Below, piece after piece: positions 1 to 5,907 of a stretch of 6,522 nt of DNA (position 1 is its first letter; each line of letters begins with the position of its first letter). Under the pieces are notes generated by a model, which was given only the letters and a program-made list of their open reading frames with translations, searched no databases and had not been told where the DNA came from. This DNA comes from an uncultured Rhodospirillales bacterium (GTDB lineage: Bacteria; Pseudomonadota; Alphaproteobacteria; Acetobacterales; Acetobacteraceae): contig CAIYPH010000017.1 of NCBI GenBank assembly GCA_903928045.1, forward strand, positions 1-6,522. The letters are read 5' to 3'. Made by a program: the position numbers and the translations under genes.

Positions 1-624
1 ACCTTCGTGCCCACCTTCAACATCTACGAGGCCAGCCGCGACGCCATGCGCGCGCGGCGCGCCGACTGGCATGACCGCTACACCCACGACACCGTGTGGA
101 AATTCTACCAGCCCTCGCGCGGCGCCCACGGCTCCTACCTCACCAAATGGACCACGCAGAACGAGCTGGACTGGAAGCGCCACTACCAGCTGTGGATGCA
201 CTTCATCAACGACTACAAGAACCGCGGCGGCCGCGTCTGCACCGGCTCCGATTCCGGCTTCATCTTCCAGCTCTACGGCTTCGGCCTGATGCGCGAGTTC
301 GAGCTGCTGCAGGAGGCCGGCTTCAACCCGCTCGAAGTCATCCGCGCCGCCACCTCGCACGGCGCCGAATTGCTCGGCGTCGGCGATATCACCGGCACGC
401 TCGAAGTCGGCAAGCGCGCCGATATCCTCATCCACGACGAAAACCCGCTGGGCGACTTCAAGATGCTCTACGGCACCGGCGCCATGCGCATGAACGAGAC
501 CACCGGCGGCGTCGACTGGACCCACTGCCTCAGCACCACCATCAAGGACGGCATGGTGTTCGACACGCGCGAACTGCTGGCCGACGTCGAAGCCATGGTG
601 AAGGCGAGCAAGGACGCGGCTTGA
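1..624 (+). CDS. Amidohydrolase family protein, C-terminal part (5' end outside the window)
   Basis: The frame is open from base 1 to the TGA at 622-624, giving 207 residues of a protein whose N-terminal half lies left of the window. The C-terminal segment HGAELLGVGDITGTLEVG, followed by KRADILIHDENPL, is the standard end of metal-dependent amidohydrolases of the imidazolonepropionase/prolidase-like group (COG1228): last barrel helix, then the return to the small beta-sandwich domain. TGSDSG, with Asp encoded at 250-252, fits the conserved metal-binding and catalytic Asp at the end of the last barrel strand. The N-terminal HxH and other metal ligands are not visible. Such enzymes hydrolyse C-N bonds in the cytoplasm; the substrate cannot be told from this fragment. 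The stop overlaps the start of the CobW-type GTPase gene, so the two are probably one operon. The internal GTG at 7 is not a credible start because the frame continues upstream. Family assignment is fairly sure, specificity unknown. Confidence 0.88.
   Translation, partial: TFVPTFNIYEASRDAMRARRADWHDRYTHDTVWKFYQPSRGAHGSYLTKWTTQNELDWKRHYQLWMHFINDYKNRGGRVCTGSDSGFIFQLYGFGLMREFELLQEAGFNPLEVIRAATSHGAELLGVGDITGTLEVGKRADILIHDENPLGDFKMLYGTGAMRMNETTGGVDWTHCLSTTIKDGMVFDTRELLADVEAMVKASKDAA
610..614 (+). promoter_or_regulatory. Ribosome binding site for the CobW-type GTPase gene
   Basis: AAGGA lies inside the last codons of the amidohydrolase gene, 6 nt before the TTG at 621-623. It supports the unusual TTG start, which overlaps the upstream TGA as TTGA and implies translational coupling. 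Confidence 0.6.
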
Positions 625-1586
625 CCGACTTTATCCTGCTGACCGGCTTCCTCGGCGCCGGCAAAACCACGCTGCTGCGCGACTTTCTGGCCCAGCCAGA
701 GTCCGCCGATACCGCGGTGATCATGAACGAGGCCGGCGCCATCGACATCGATGGCGCCGTCGTCGCGGAGGACAAAACCGGCCTGCCCATGGCAATGCTC
801 GCCAATGGCTGCGTGTGCTGCTCCATCGCGAATGACCTGCTCTACACCATCGAAGCCTTGATCGCCTCGCGCGAAACGCCCTTCCGCCGCATCGTGCTGG
901 AAACCAGCGGCCTGGCCATGCCCGGCCCCATCATCCGCTCGCTGGGCGAACTCGGCCCACTCGGCATGCGCGTCCGCGTGGTCGCCGCCTGCGATGCCGC
1001 CGCCCCGGTCTTCGCCCGCGAGGGCTTCGAAACCGCCGCCGCCCAGGTCGCCGCCGCCGGGATCATCGTGCTGACCAAGCTCGATCGCGCCACCGATCCC
1101 GCCGTAGTCGGCACCCTTACGGCCGCCAATCCCCTGGCCGCCGTGGTGCAGGAGGCCACCCCGTCCCGCCGCGCACTGCTGGCCTTCACCACCGAAGCCG
1201 CCGCCCCCGCCATACCCCCCGCCGGCGATATCTCGGGCCATCCCCGCATTTCCGTGATGCTGGGCCAACCCGGCCAGGCCAGCGTCGAGACCCTGCTGGA
1301 ATGGCTGGAGAACCTCTCCGGCCTGCTCGGCGAGCGCCTGCTGCGCCTCAAAGGCGTGGTGCAACCCGCCGACATGGCCGAGCGCGTCCTGGTCCAGGCC
1401 GTCGGCAGCACCTTCGATCCGCCGCGGCGCTTCATGGGCGCCGCCGAGACTGGCCTGGTGCTGATCGCCCGCGACACCACGGCGGCCGAGGTGCTGGCGC
1501 TGCAGCCCGATATCGGGCTGACCCTGCAAACGCAAACCGCCGGCCCCTTTGGAGGGCCGGCGGCGCGTAGGCTCGTCGCTGACTAA
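621..1586 (+). CDS. CobW/COG0523 family G3E GTPase (putative metallochaperone)
   Basis: This 321-aa protein starts at TTG 621, just before the Walker A motif. The P-loop GFLGAGKTT is at residues 9-17. The metal-binding CxCC motif of the family (GCVCCS) has cysteines at 64, 66 and 67. ETSGLA (94-99) matches the family's E(S/T)(T/S)GLA motif, and TKLD (152-155) is the guanine-specificity motif. A CobW_C-like domain follows from about residue 230 (LLRLKGVVQPADMAERVL, then the GSTFDPPRR region). The length is normal for the family. There is no N-terminal zinc-handover peptide and no His-rich loop as in some zinc-type members. Family knowledge: COG0523 GTPases use GTP to deliver Zn, Co or other metals to target enzymes. 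Coupling to an amidohydrolase gene makes that enzyme a candidate client (inference). The longer upstream frame overlaps the amidohydrolase and lacks family sequence. The last ~20 codons contain two palindromes, and the stop lies 4 bp from the stop of the convergent gene. Confidence 0.93.
   Translation: MTDFILLTGFLGAGKTTLLRDFLAQPESADTAVIMNEAGAIDIDGAVVAEDKTGLPMAMLANGCVCCSIANDLLYTIEALIASRETPFRRIVLETSGLAMPGPIIRSLGELGPLGMRVRVVAACDAAAPVFAREGFETAAAQVAAAGIIVLTKLDRATDPAVVGTLTAANPLAAVVQEATPSRRALLAFTTEAAAPAIPPAGDISGHPRISVMLGQPGQASVETLLEWLENLSGLLGERLLRLKGVVQPADMAERVLVQAVGSTFDPPRRFMGAAETGLVLIARDTTAAEVLALQPDIGLTLQTQTAGPFGGPAARRLVAD
1503..1520. repeat. 18-bp perfect palindrome in the GTPase gene 3' end
   Basis: CAGCCCGATATCGGGCTG equals its own reverse complement over all 18 bases. 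In the GTPase frame it encodes Q-P-D-I-G-L. Folded as RNA it gives a 6-7 bp stem on either strand. It could be a DNA-binding site, part of a bidirectional transcription stop for the two convergent genes, or a chance result of codon choice. The sequence alone cannot decide. Confidence 0.75.
1537..1563 (-). terminator. Candidate terminator hairpin for the minus-strand transport genes, inside the GTPase coding end
   Basis: A perfect 10-bp GC stem pairs 1537-1546 with 1554-1563 around a 7-nt loop. Read on the minus strand it starts 27 nt after the stop of the amino-acid binding-protein gene and is followed by TTTGCGTTTGC, an interrupted T-tract. That suits a weak intrinsic terminator for the leftward genes. 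Read on the plus strand it lies 20 nt before the GTPase stop and has no T-tract. The stem is plainly visible; its function is inferred. Confidence 0.45.
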
Positions 1587-1590
1587 AGGC

Positions 1591-2619
1591 TCAGCGCATC
1601 GGGGGGGCGTAGTGCAGCCCGCCCTTGTTCCACAGGTTGTTGATCCCGCGGGGAATACCGAGCGGGGTGATGTTGCGGTCCCAGATCTCGCCGAAATTGC
1701 CGACCTGCTTGACGGCGTTGAAGGCGAACTTGTTGTCCACGCCGAGCGCCTTGCCCATATCGCCCTCGAGGCCGAGCAGGCGGCGGACTTCCGGCACCGT
1801 GTTGGTGAGCATGCTGTCGATATTGGCCGCGGTGATGCCGTATTCCTCGGCGATCAGGGTGGCGAAATAAGTCCAGCGCACGATGTCGAAGAACTTGTCG
1901 TCACCCTTGCGCACCATGGCGCCGAGCGGCTCCTTGGAGATGATCTCGGGCAGCAGGACATGGTCCTCGGCCTTGGGACCCTGGGTCGCGCGATAGGCGG
2001 CGAGCGCCGAGGCGTCGGTCGAGTAGGCGTCGCAGCGGCCGGACTCGTAGGCGTTGGTGATCTCGGAGGCATCCTGGATCAGGATCGGGGTGAACTTCAG
2101 CTTGTTGACGCGGAAGTAGTCGGCGATCGCCAGCTCGGTCGAGGTACCCGGCGCGACGCAGATGGTGGCGCCGTCCATTTCCTTGGCGGACTTCACGCCG
2201 GACGCCTTCTTCACCAGGAAGCCGGTGCCGTCATAGAAGTTCACCGAGGCGAACAGGCCGCCGAGGTTGCCTTCGCGGCCGAGTGTCCAGGTGGTGGAGC
2301 GGTAGAGCAGGTCAACTTCGCCCGACTGCAGCGCGGTGAAGCGGTTCTGCGAGGTGGTGGGGACGAACTTCACCTTCTTGGCGTCACCGAGAATGGCGGC
2401 GGCGACGGAGCGGCAGGAATCGGCGTCGATCCCGCGCATCACACCCTGGCTGTCCGGCAGCGAGAAGCCGGCCGAGTTGCCGGCGGTGCCGCACAGCAGC
2501 TCGCCGCGCTTCATGATGGCGTCGATGGTGGCGGAACCGGAGCCCTGGGCCATGGCGGAACCGGCGAACAGCCCGGCCGCGACCAGCACCCCGGCCCCGA
2601 AGGAGGTCGAGAACTTCAT
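1591..2619 (-). CDS. Amino-acid ABC transporter substrate-binding protein, AapJ/BztA type (orphan)
   Basis: This 342-aa periplasmic protein has a clear Sec signal peptide: Lys2, a hydrophobic stretch at about 8-22, and SAMA|Q cleavage after residue 24. The mature part follows the general L-amino-acid binding proteins AapJ/BztA closely: RFTALQSGEVDLL (93-105), ATICVAPGTSTEL (151-163), ESGRCDAYSTD (192-202), KEPLGAMVRKGDD (229-241), VGNFGEIWDRN (306-316) and the terminal LHYAPPMR. Length is usual for the family. ATG 2617-2619 is chosen because GGAG at 2627-2630 lies 7 nt upstream and the signal peptide starts there; an in-frame extension of 23 residues would bury the signal. In known systems this protein captures several L-amino acids for an AapQMP/BztBCD permease-ATPase complex, but none is adjacent. 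It lies 87 bp downstream of a carbohydrate-type permease gene on the same strand and is followed by convergent genes. The ligand and the partner permease are therefore unknown. Confidence 0.93.
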   Translation of the reverse strand: MKFSTSFGAGVLVAAGLFAGSAMAQGSGSATIDAIMKRGELLCGTAGNSAGFSLPDSQGVMRGIDADSCRSVAAAILGDAKKVKFVPTTSQNRFTALQSGEVDLLYRSTTWTLGREGNLGGLFASVNFYDGTGFLVKKASGVKSAKEMDGATICVAPGTSTELAIADYFRVNKLKFTPILIQDASEITNAYESGRCDAYSTDASALAAYRATQGPKAEDHVLLPEIISKEPLGAMVRKGDDKFFDIVRWTYFATLIAEEYGITAANIDSMLTNTVPEVRRLLGLEGDMGKALGVDNKFAFNAVKQVGNFGEIWDRNITPLGIPRGINNLWNKGGLHYAPPMR

Positions 2620-2636
2620 ACCTTGTCTCCCTATTG

Positions 2637-2657
2637 GCGCACGGCAGCTCCGCGCGC
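2637..2657 (-). other. Intercistronic stem-loop upstream of the amino-acid binding-protein gene
   Basis: On the minus strand GCGCGCGG-AGCTG-CCGTGCGC folds into an 8-bp stem with one G-U wobble and a 5-nt loop. It ends 17 nt before the ATG, just upstream of the Shine-Dalgarno. There is no T-tract, so it is not a classical terminator. It could protect or process mRNA between the permease and binding-protein genes, or be chance in GC-rich DNA. I see no convincing sigma70 promoter in this 87-bp gap. Confidence 0.35.
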
Positions 2658-2706
2658 GAAGGATGGCTTCATGCCTCGGCTCGGCCACAAACTCAATGGC
2701 GGAGTT

Positions 2707-3534
2707 TCATTTGATGGCACCCTGGGTCAAACCGGCGATGAATTGGCGGGAGAGCGCGATATAGACCAGGGTGATCGGCAGGGCCGAGAGGGTGAGGCCG
2801 GCGAACAGAACGCCCCAGTCGGTGTTGTATTCCCCCATGAACACCGTGAGGCCCTGGGGCAGGGTTTTCAGGGCGTCGGTGGAGAGGAATACCAAGGGGA
2901 AGAAGAAGTCGTTCCAGATCGGCACGGCGTTCTGGATGGCGGCGATCACCATGGCGGGGCGGGCCAGCGGGAGCATGACTTGCAGCATGGTGCGCAACTC
3001 GGAGGCACCCTCGATGCGGGCGCTTTCCTCGAGTTCACCGGGGAGGGTGCGGAGAAAGCCGGTCATGATGAAGACCGCGGAGGGAAGGCCCATGGCGACG
3101 TAGACCAGGATAAGGCCGAAATGGGTATCGATCAGGCCGAGGGTGTTGAGCTGGATGAACAGCGGGATGATGGCGAGTTTCAGCGGCACCATCAGCCCGG
3201 AGAGGAAGAACAGGAACACCGCGGCGCTGAGGCGGAAGGGGTAGCGGGCGATGGCGTAGGCGGCCATCGTTCCGAATACCACGATGAGCCCCACCGAGAC
3301 GGCGGTGACGGCGATGGAATTTCCGAGGTAGCGCAGAAAGCTGGTCTCACTCCACATGCGCGCGAAATTGGCGCCGGCGAAGCTTTCGGGCAGGGCGAAG
3401 GGGGAGGCGAACAGCTCGGCGTTGGTTTTGAACGCGGAGAGGATCATCACCAGCAGCGGGTAGAGCATGAGGAAGGCGTTGGCGATCAGCAGCGCCTGGA
3501 TGAGGGCGTTCTTGCCCCGCTCGCCGTGCTGCAT
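2707..3534 (-). CDS. Carbohydrate ABC transporter permease, MalG type (CUT1 family)
   Basis: This 275-aa inner-membrane protein has six hydrophobic segments at about 10-33, 70-95, 104-125, 138-160, 192-215 and 241-263. Between segments 4 and 5 lies the EAA loop that docks on the ATPase (LPGELEESARIEGASEL, 164-180). The C-terminus SRQFIAGLTQGAIK is the typical MalG-family ending. It should pair with the MalF-type permease encoded just upstream to form the channel of a sugar, oligosaccharide or polyol importer. I chose ATG 3532-3534 because GAGG at 3542-3545 lies 7 nt before it. A GTG at 3538-3540 overlaps the upstream TGA as GTGA and would add only Met-Ser, but its distance from the same GAGG is 1 nt. 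Start uncertainty is two residues. Substrate not determinable from sequence. Confidence 0.93.
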   Translation of the reverse strand: MQHGERGKNALIQALLIANAFLMLYPLLVMILSAFKTNAELFASPFALPESFAGANFARMWSETSFLRYLGNSIAVTAVSVGLIVVFGTMAAYAIARYPFRLSAAVFLFFLSGLMVPLKLAIIPLFIQLNTLGLIDTHFGLILVYVAMGLPSAVFIMTGFLRTLPGELEESARIEGASELRTMLQVMLPLARPAMVIAAIQNAVPIWNDFFFPLVFLSTDALKTLPQGLTVFMGEYNTDWGVLFAGLTLSALPITLVYIALSRQFIAGLTQGAIK

Positions 3535-3536
3535 GC

Positions 3537-4460
3537 TCACGCCTCGATCTCGCGGCGGCGGAGGAAATGCAGGCCGATGCCGGAGGTGGTGGCGATGAAG
3601 AGGAACATCAGCACCGCAAGCGCGCTCCCGTGCCCGAAATCCTGCAGGCCGGAGGAGGCGGTACCGAAGGCGGTGCGGTAGAAAAGCAGGCCCAGTACGT
3701 CGGTGGCGCCCCCGGGGGAGCCGATGGCGCCGGCCATGACGTAGGGGAGTTCGAACCAGTTGAAGCTGCCGATGAAGGTGAGGGTGGCGACGATGGTGGT
3801 GGAGGGGGCGACGAGGGGCCAGATGATGCTGGTCATCAAAACGCGGTCAGTGGCGCCATCGATGCGGGCGGCTTCGAGGGTCTCCTTCGAGATACGCTGC
3901 ATGCCGGCGAGGAAGATCAAGGCGGGGAAGCCGACCCAGTGCCAGGCGTTGGTGAAGATGATTGACCCGAGCGCGGTGCTTTCATTGCCGAGCCAGGGGG
4001 GGCCGTGAATGCCGGCCAAGGCGAGGGCGGCGTTGACCAGGCCGAACAGGGGGTGGAGGAACAGCTTCCACAGGAAGCCGACGATGACCGCGGAGAGCAC
4101 CACGGGGAGGAAGACGATGGTCTGGTGGATGCGGTGGCCGGGGAGGGTTTTGAGCAAGGCGAAGGCGATGAGGTAGGCGAGGCCGTTCTGCGCGAGCATC
4201 AGCGAGGCGAAGACCACGCAATTATGCCACAGCGCCCGCCAGGTCTGGGCGGCGAAGGGGGCTTCGAACAGGACGTCCTGGAAGTTGGCGAGGCCGATGA
4301 AGGCATCGGGCAGGACGCCCTTGAAGGTGAAGAAGGCGTAGCGGAACGAGGACAGCAGGGGGGCGGCGACGAAGAGGGTCATCACCGCCAGGCCCGGGGC
4401 CAGGAGAAAGGCGATCCACATGCCCCGCCGCCAGCGGCGGGGGCGGCGGGGCATGCTCAT
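3537..4460 (-). CDS. Carbohydrate ABC transporter permease, MalF/UgpA type (CUT1 family)
   Basis: This 307-aa inner-membrane protein opens with an Arg-rich cytoplasmic tail (PRRPRRWRR, 4-12), then hydrophobic segments at about 14-36, 80-103, 112-135, 163-187, 219-242 and 277-300. The EAA loop contacting the ATPase is KETLEAARIDGATDRVLM (192-209). These features place it in the MalF/UgpA half of the CUT1 importers, which usually take up sugars, oligosaccharides or glycerol phosphates. The ATG at 4458-4460 lies 4 bp after the binding-protein TAG, with AGTAGG just upstream. A second ATG (codon 3, 4452-4454) is possible. A third at codon 14 is less likely because it would remove the basic tail and has no good ribosome site. 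Codons 2-14 sit inside a perfect 14-bp inverted repeat. Its stop lies 2 bp before the MalG-type ATG, so the genes are co-transcribed. Confidence 0.93.
   Translation of the reverse strand: MSMPRRPRRWRRGMWIAFLLAPGLAVMTLFVAAPLLSSFRYAFFTFKGVLPDAFIGLANFQDVLFEAPFAAQTWRALWHNCVVFASLMLAQNGLAYLIAFALLKTLPGHRIHQTIVFLPVVLSAVIVGFLWKLFLHPLFGLVNAALALAGIHGPPWLGNESTALGSIIFTNAWHWVGFPALIFLAGMQRISKETLEAARIDGATDRVLMTSIIWPLVAPSTTIVATLTFIGSFNWFELPYVMAGAIGSPGGATDVLGLLFYRTAFGTASSGLQDFGHGSALAVLMFLFIATTSGIGLHFLRRREIEA
3542..3545 (-). promoter_or_regulatory. Ribosome binding site deciding the MalG-type permease start
   Basis: GAGG, within the last codons of the MalF-type gene, lies 7 nt before ATG 3532-3534 but only 1 nt before the overlapping GTG 3538-3540. 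The spacing favours the ATG. Confidence 0.5.
4419..4455 (-). repeat. Perfect 14-bp inverted repeat at the binding-protein/permease junction
   Basis: CATGCCCCGCCGCC (4419-4432) and its exact reverse complement (4442-4455) are separated by 9 nt. On the minus-strand mRNA the stem begins 9 nt after the binding-protein TAG and 2 nt after the permease ATG. It covers the second and third in-frame ATGs and encodes the Arg-rich N-terminus of the permease. A 14-bp stem with mostly G-C pairs should be very stable. The position matches where RNA hairpins limit decay or translation between a highly expressed binding protein and its scarce permeases, as with the REP elements between malE and malF in Escherichia coli. 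That role is inferred. Confidence 0.8.
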
Positions 4461-4464
4461 CTAC

Positions 4465-5712
4465 CTACTTCTGGAACGGCTTGTACCACTTGGCGAGACC
4501 GGCGGTGATGGCCTTGGCCACGCCCTCCGGCTGCTCGGTTCCGCCCATCATTTTCTGCACGCCGTCCTGCAGCAGGTCAGTGCCGGTCGGCGCTTCGTAG
4601 CGGAAATAGACCAGGCCGATATAGGGCATGGCGGTCTCGTTCAGCTTGGCGATTTTGCCGAGCAGCGGATCGGCGGCGGCGACGTCCTTCAGGGAGGAGA
4701 TGTTGCCGAGCTTGGCGGCGGCGGGTTCGGCGAAGGATTTGGTGGCCATCCAGCGCACCAGCTTGATCGCGTCGGCCTGGTTCGGCGACTTGGCGTTGAC
4801 CGCGAAGCCGCTGTCAAAGAAGCGGGAGACATAGGTCGGCTGGCCGGCGGCAGGCGCCGGCGGGGGCACGAAATCGAGGTTCAGCTTGGGGTTGCCGCGC
4901 TTGAAGGGGGCGATCTCGAAGCTGCCGCCGACGAAGATCGCCGCGCGGCCGGCGCTGAAGAGCTGCTGCGAGGTGGCGTAGTCCACGCCGGTGAAGCCAT
5001 CGGGCAGGCAGGGCTTGAGTTCGAGCAGCTTGGCGAGCGCGCCGGTGAACTTGGCATCGGAGAAGGTGGTTTTGCCGGCCAGCATGTCCTTCACCCAGTC
5101 CGGCCCGAGGAAGGGGTTGGTGAAGACGGTGGCGAAAATGGCGTCCATCCACGGGGTCGCGGTGCCGTTGGCGATGGGGGTGATGCCCTTGGCCTTGAGC
5201 GCGGTGCAGGCGGAGAGCAGCTCGGCCCAGGTGCCGGGCACGGCGACGCCGGCGGTGGCGAAGATGTCCTTGTTGACGATCAGGCCGAGCGTCTGCCCGG
5301 CCAGCGAGACGGCATAGACCTTGCCGTCGGCGCGGAGCGATTCGGAGGCATTGGCGTCATCCGGGAGGTTGGCCAGCTCCGGCACGTTGCTCTTGTCGAG
5401 CGGGAGATAATAGCCCGACTTCGCCATCGCCTCGAGCCCGCCATAGGCGCGGGCGTGCAGCACGTCGCCGCCCTTGCCGCCGGCCAGCGCCGTGGTGACA
5501 ATGGTGTTGTAGTTCTCGTTCGGGAAGGCCTCGAACTTCACGGTGATACCGGGATTGGCCTTGGTGAACTCGGCGAAAAGGTCCTGGTAGACCGCCTTGT
5601 CCTCCTGCCGCCAGGTCCAGAACGTGACCTCGCCGGCCTGTGCCGCGGCGCCGAGGCTGCCGGCCATCATCAGCGCGGCCAGTGCGCGGCGCCCGAAATG
5701 CTTCCCGATCAT
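4465..5712 (-). CDS. Carbohydrate ABC transporter substrate-binding protein (SBP family 1, MalE/UgpB-like)
   Basis: This 415-aa periplasmic protein begins with a Sec signal peptide: basic KHFGRR, a hydrophobic core to about residue 23, and AQA|G cleavage after 26. The mature chain starts EVTFWTWRQED, typical of family 1 solute-binding proteins, then KANPGITVKFEAFPNENYN, GGDVLHARAYGGLEAMAKSG with YYLPLD, the hinge-region DGKVYAVSLAGQTLGLIVNK, GRAAIFVGGSFE, and the C-terminal GTDLLQDGVQKMMGG region. Length is normal. ATG 5710-5712 is chosen because AGGGAG (5718-5723) lies 5 nt upstream and the signal peptide follows at once. The frame is open back to about 5877, but that part is promoter and intergenic-repeat sequence. 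First gene of the importer operon, delivering ligand to the MalF/MalG-type permeases that follow. Ligand probably a sugar or polyol; the sequence does not say which. Confidence 0.94.
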   Translation of the reverse strand: MIGKHFGRRALAALMMAGSLGAAAQAGEVTFWTWRQEDKAVYQDLFAEFTKANPGITVKFEAFPNENYNTIVTTALAGGKGGDVLHARAYGGLEAMAKSGYYLPLDKSNVPELANLPDDANASESLRADGKVYAVSLAGQTLGLIVNKDIFATAGVAVPGTWAELLSACTALKAKGITPIANGTATPWMDAIFATVFTNPFLGPDWVKDMLAGKTTFSDAKFTGALAKLLELKPCLPDGFTGVDYATSQQLFSAGRAAIFVGGSFEIAPFKRGNPKLNLDFVPPPAPAAGQPTYVSRFFDSGFAVNAKSPNQADAIKLVRWMATKSFAEPAAAKLGNISSLKDVAAADPLLGKIAKLNETAMPYIGLVYFRYEAPTGTDLLQDGVQKMMGGTEQPEGVAKAITAGLAKWYKPFQK

Positions 5713-5758
5713 GTGCTCTCCCTGGCGGATGCGCCCGCCGTGTTGTTGCGTGACGGCG

Positions 5759-5786
5759 ACCGTACGGCGCGGGCGGCGTCTGTCAA
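5759..5786 (-). promoter_or_regulatory. Sigma70-type promoter of the sugar importer operon
   Basis: On the minus strand a perfect -35 TTGACA (5781-5786) is followed after 16 bp by TACGGT (5759-5764), which keeps the three most conserved -10 bases. Transcription would start near 5752, giving a leader of about 40 nt before ATG 5712. An 8-bp palindrome CCGTACGG (5760-5767) overlaps the -10 and might be a repressor half-site, but it is short. Position, spacing and the -35 make this the best promoter in the window. Confidence 0.6.
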
Positions 5787-5804
5787 GGCTCGCGCTTTCG
5801 GGGG

Positions 5805-5866
5805 AAAGGAAGGGGTTCTTTTTTGAAAAAAAGAACCAAAAAACTTTTATTCTTGGGCTTCGCCCG
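5805..5866. repeat. Dispersed A/T-rich intergenic repeat, complete copy
   Basis: A purine-rich lead (AAAGGAAGG) is followed by a perfect 11-bp inverted repeat with 2-nt centre (5814-5837, GGTTCTTTTTT-GA-AAAAAAGAACC), an A6 tract, CTTTTATTCTT, and a GGGC-TTC-GCCC hairpin (5855-5865). On the minus strand the small hairpin carries GCGAAGC, a known very stable mini-loop. A second copy starts at 6495. The A/T-rich core contrasts with its GC-rich surroundings. It lies between the unknown gene's stop and the importer promoter, so it may act as a transcription stop or insulator for leftward transcripts, but no canonical stem plus T-tract is present. I recall similar repeats in Acetobacteraceae intergenic regions; not checked here. 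Confidence 0.75.
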
Positions 5867-5907
5867 CCTCTGAACATGGTGAGGTGCGCAGGGGCATCAT
5901 TTCATTG

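Noticed and set aside
96..620. Upstream extension of the GTPase reading frame
   Set aside because: It overlaps the amidohydrolase out of frame and encodes Arg/His/Pro-rich sequence. The family sequence begins right after TTG 621, which has a good ribosome site.
468..1535. Minus-strand open frame opposite the CobW-type gene
   Set aside because: The product is Gly/His/Gln-rich without domains. The plus strand carries all the GTPase motifs.
1549..3681. Long plus-strand open frame (about 710 codons) antisense to the binding-protein and MalG-type genes
   Set aside because: The translation is Gly/Glu/His/Asp-rich low-complexity sequence with no domain. It mirrors the G/C-biased third positions of well-recognised minus-strand genes.
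3709..3718. CCCCCGGGGG palindrome in the MalF-type gene
   Set aside because: It is short, made only of G and C runs, has no loop, and is readily explained by Pro/Gly codons in GC-rich DNA.
4420..5826. Long plus-strand open frame antisense to the sugar binding-protein gene
   Set aside because: It is the same shadow effect, with no recognisable protein features, while the minus strand encodes a clear family 1 binding protein with signal peptide, ribosome site and promoter.
5713..5877. N-terminal extension of the sugar binding protein back to about 5877
   Set aside because: It would translate the promoter and the A/T-rich repeat (FWFFFSKKN-like residues) and bury the signal peptide. ATG 5712 has a proper ribosome site.
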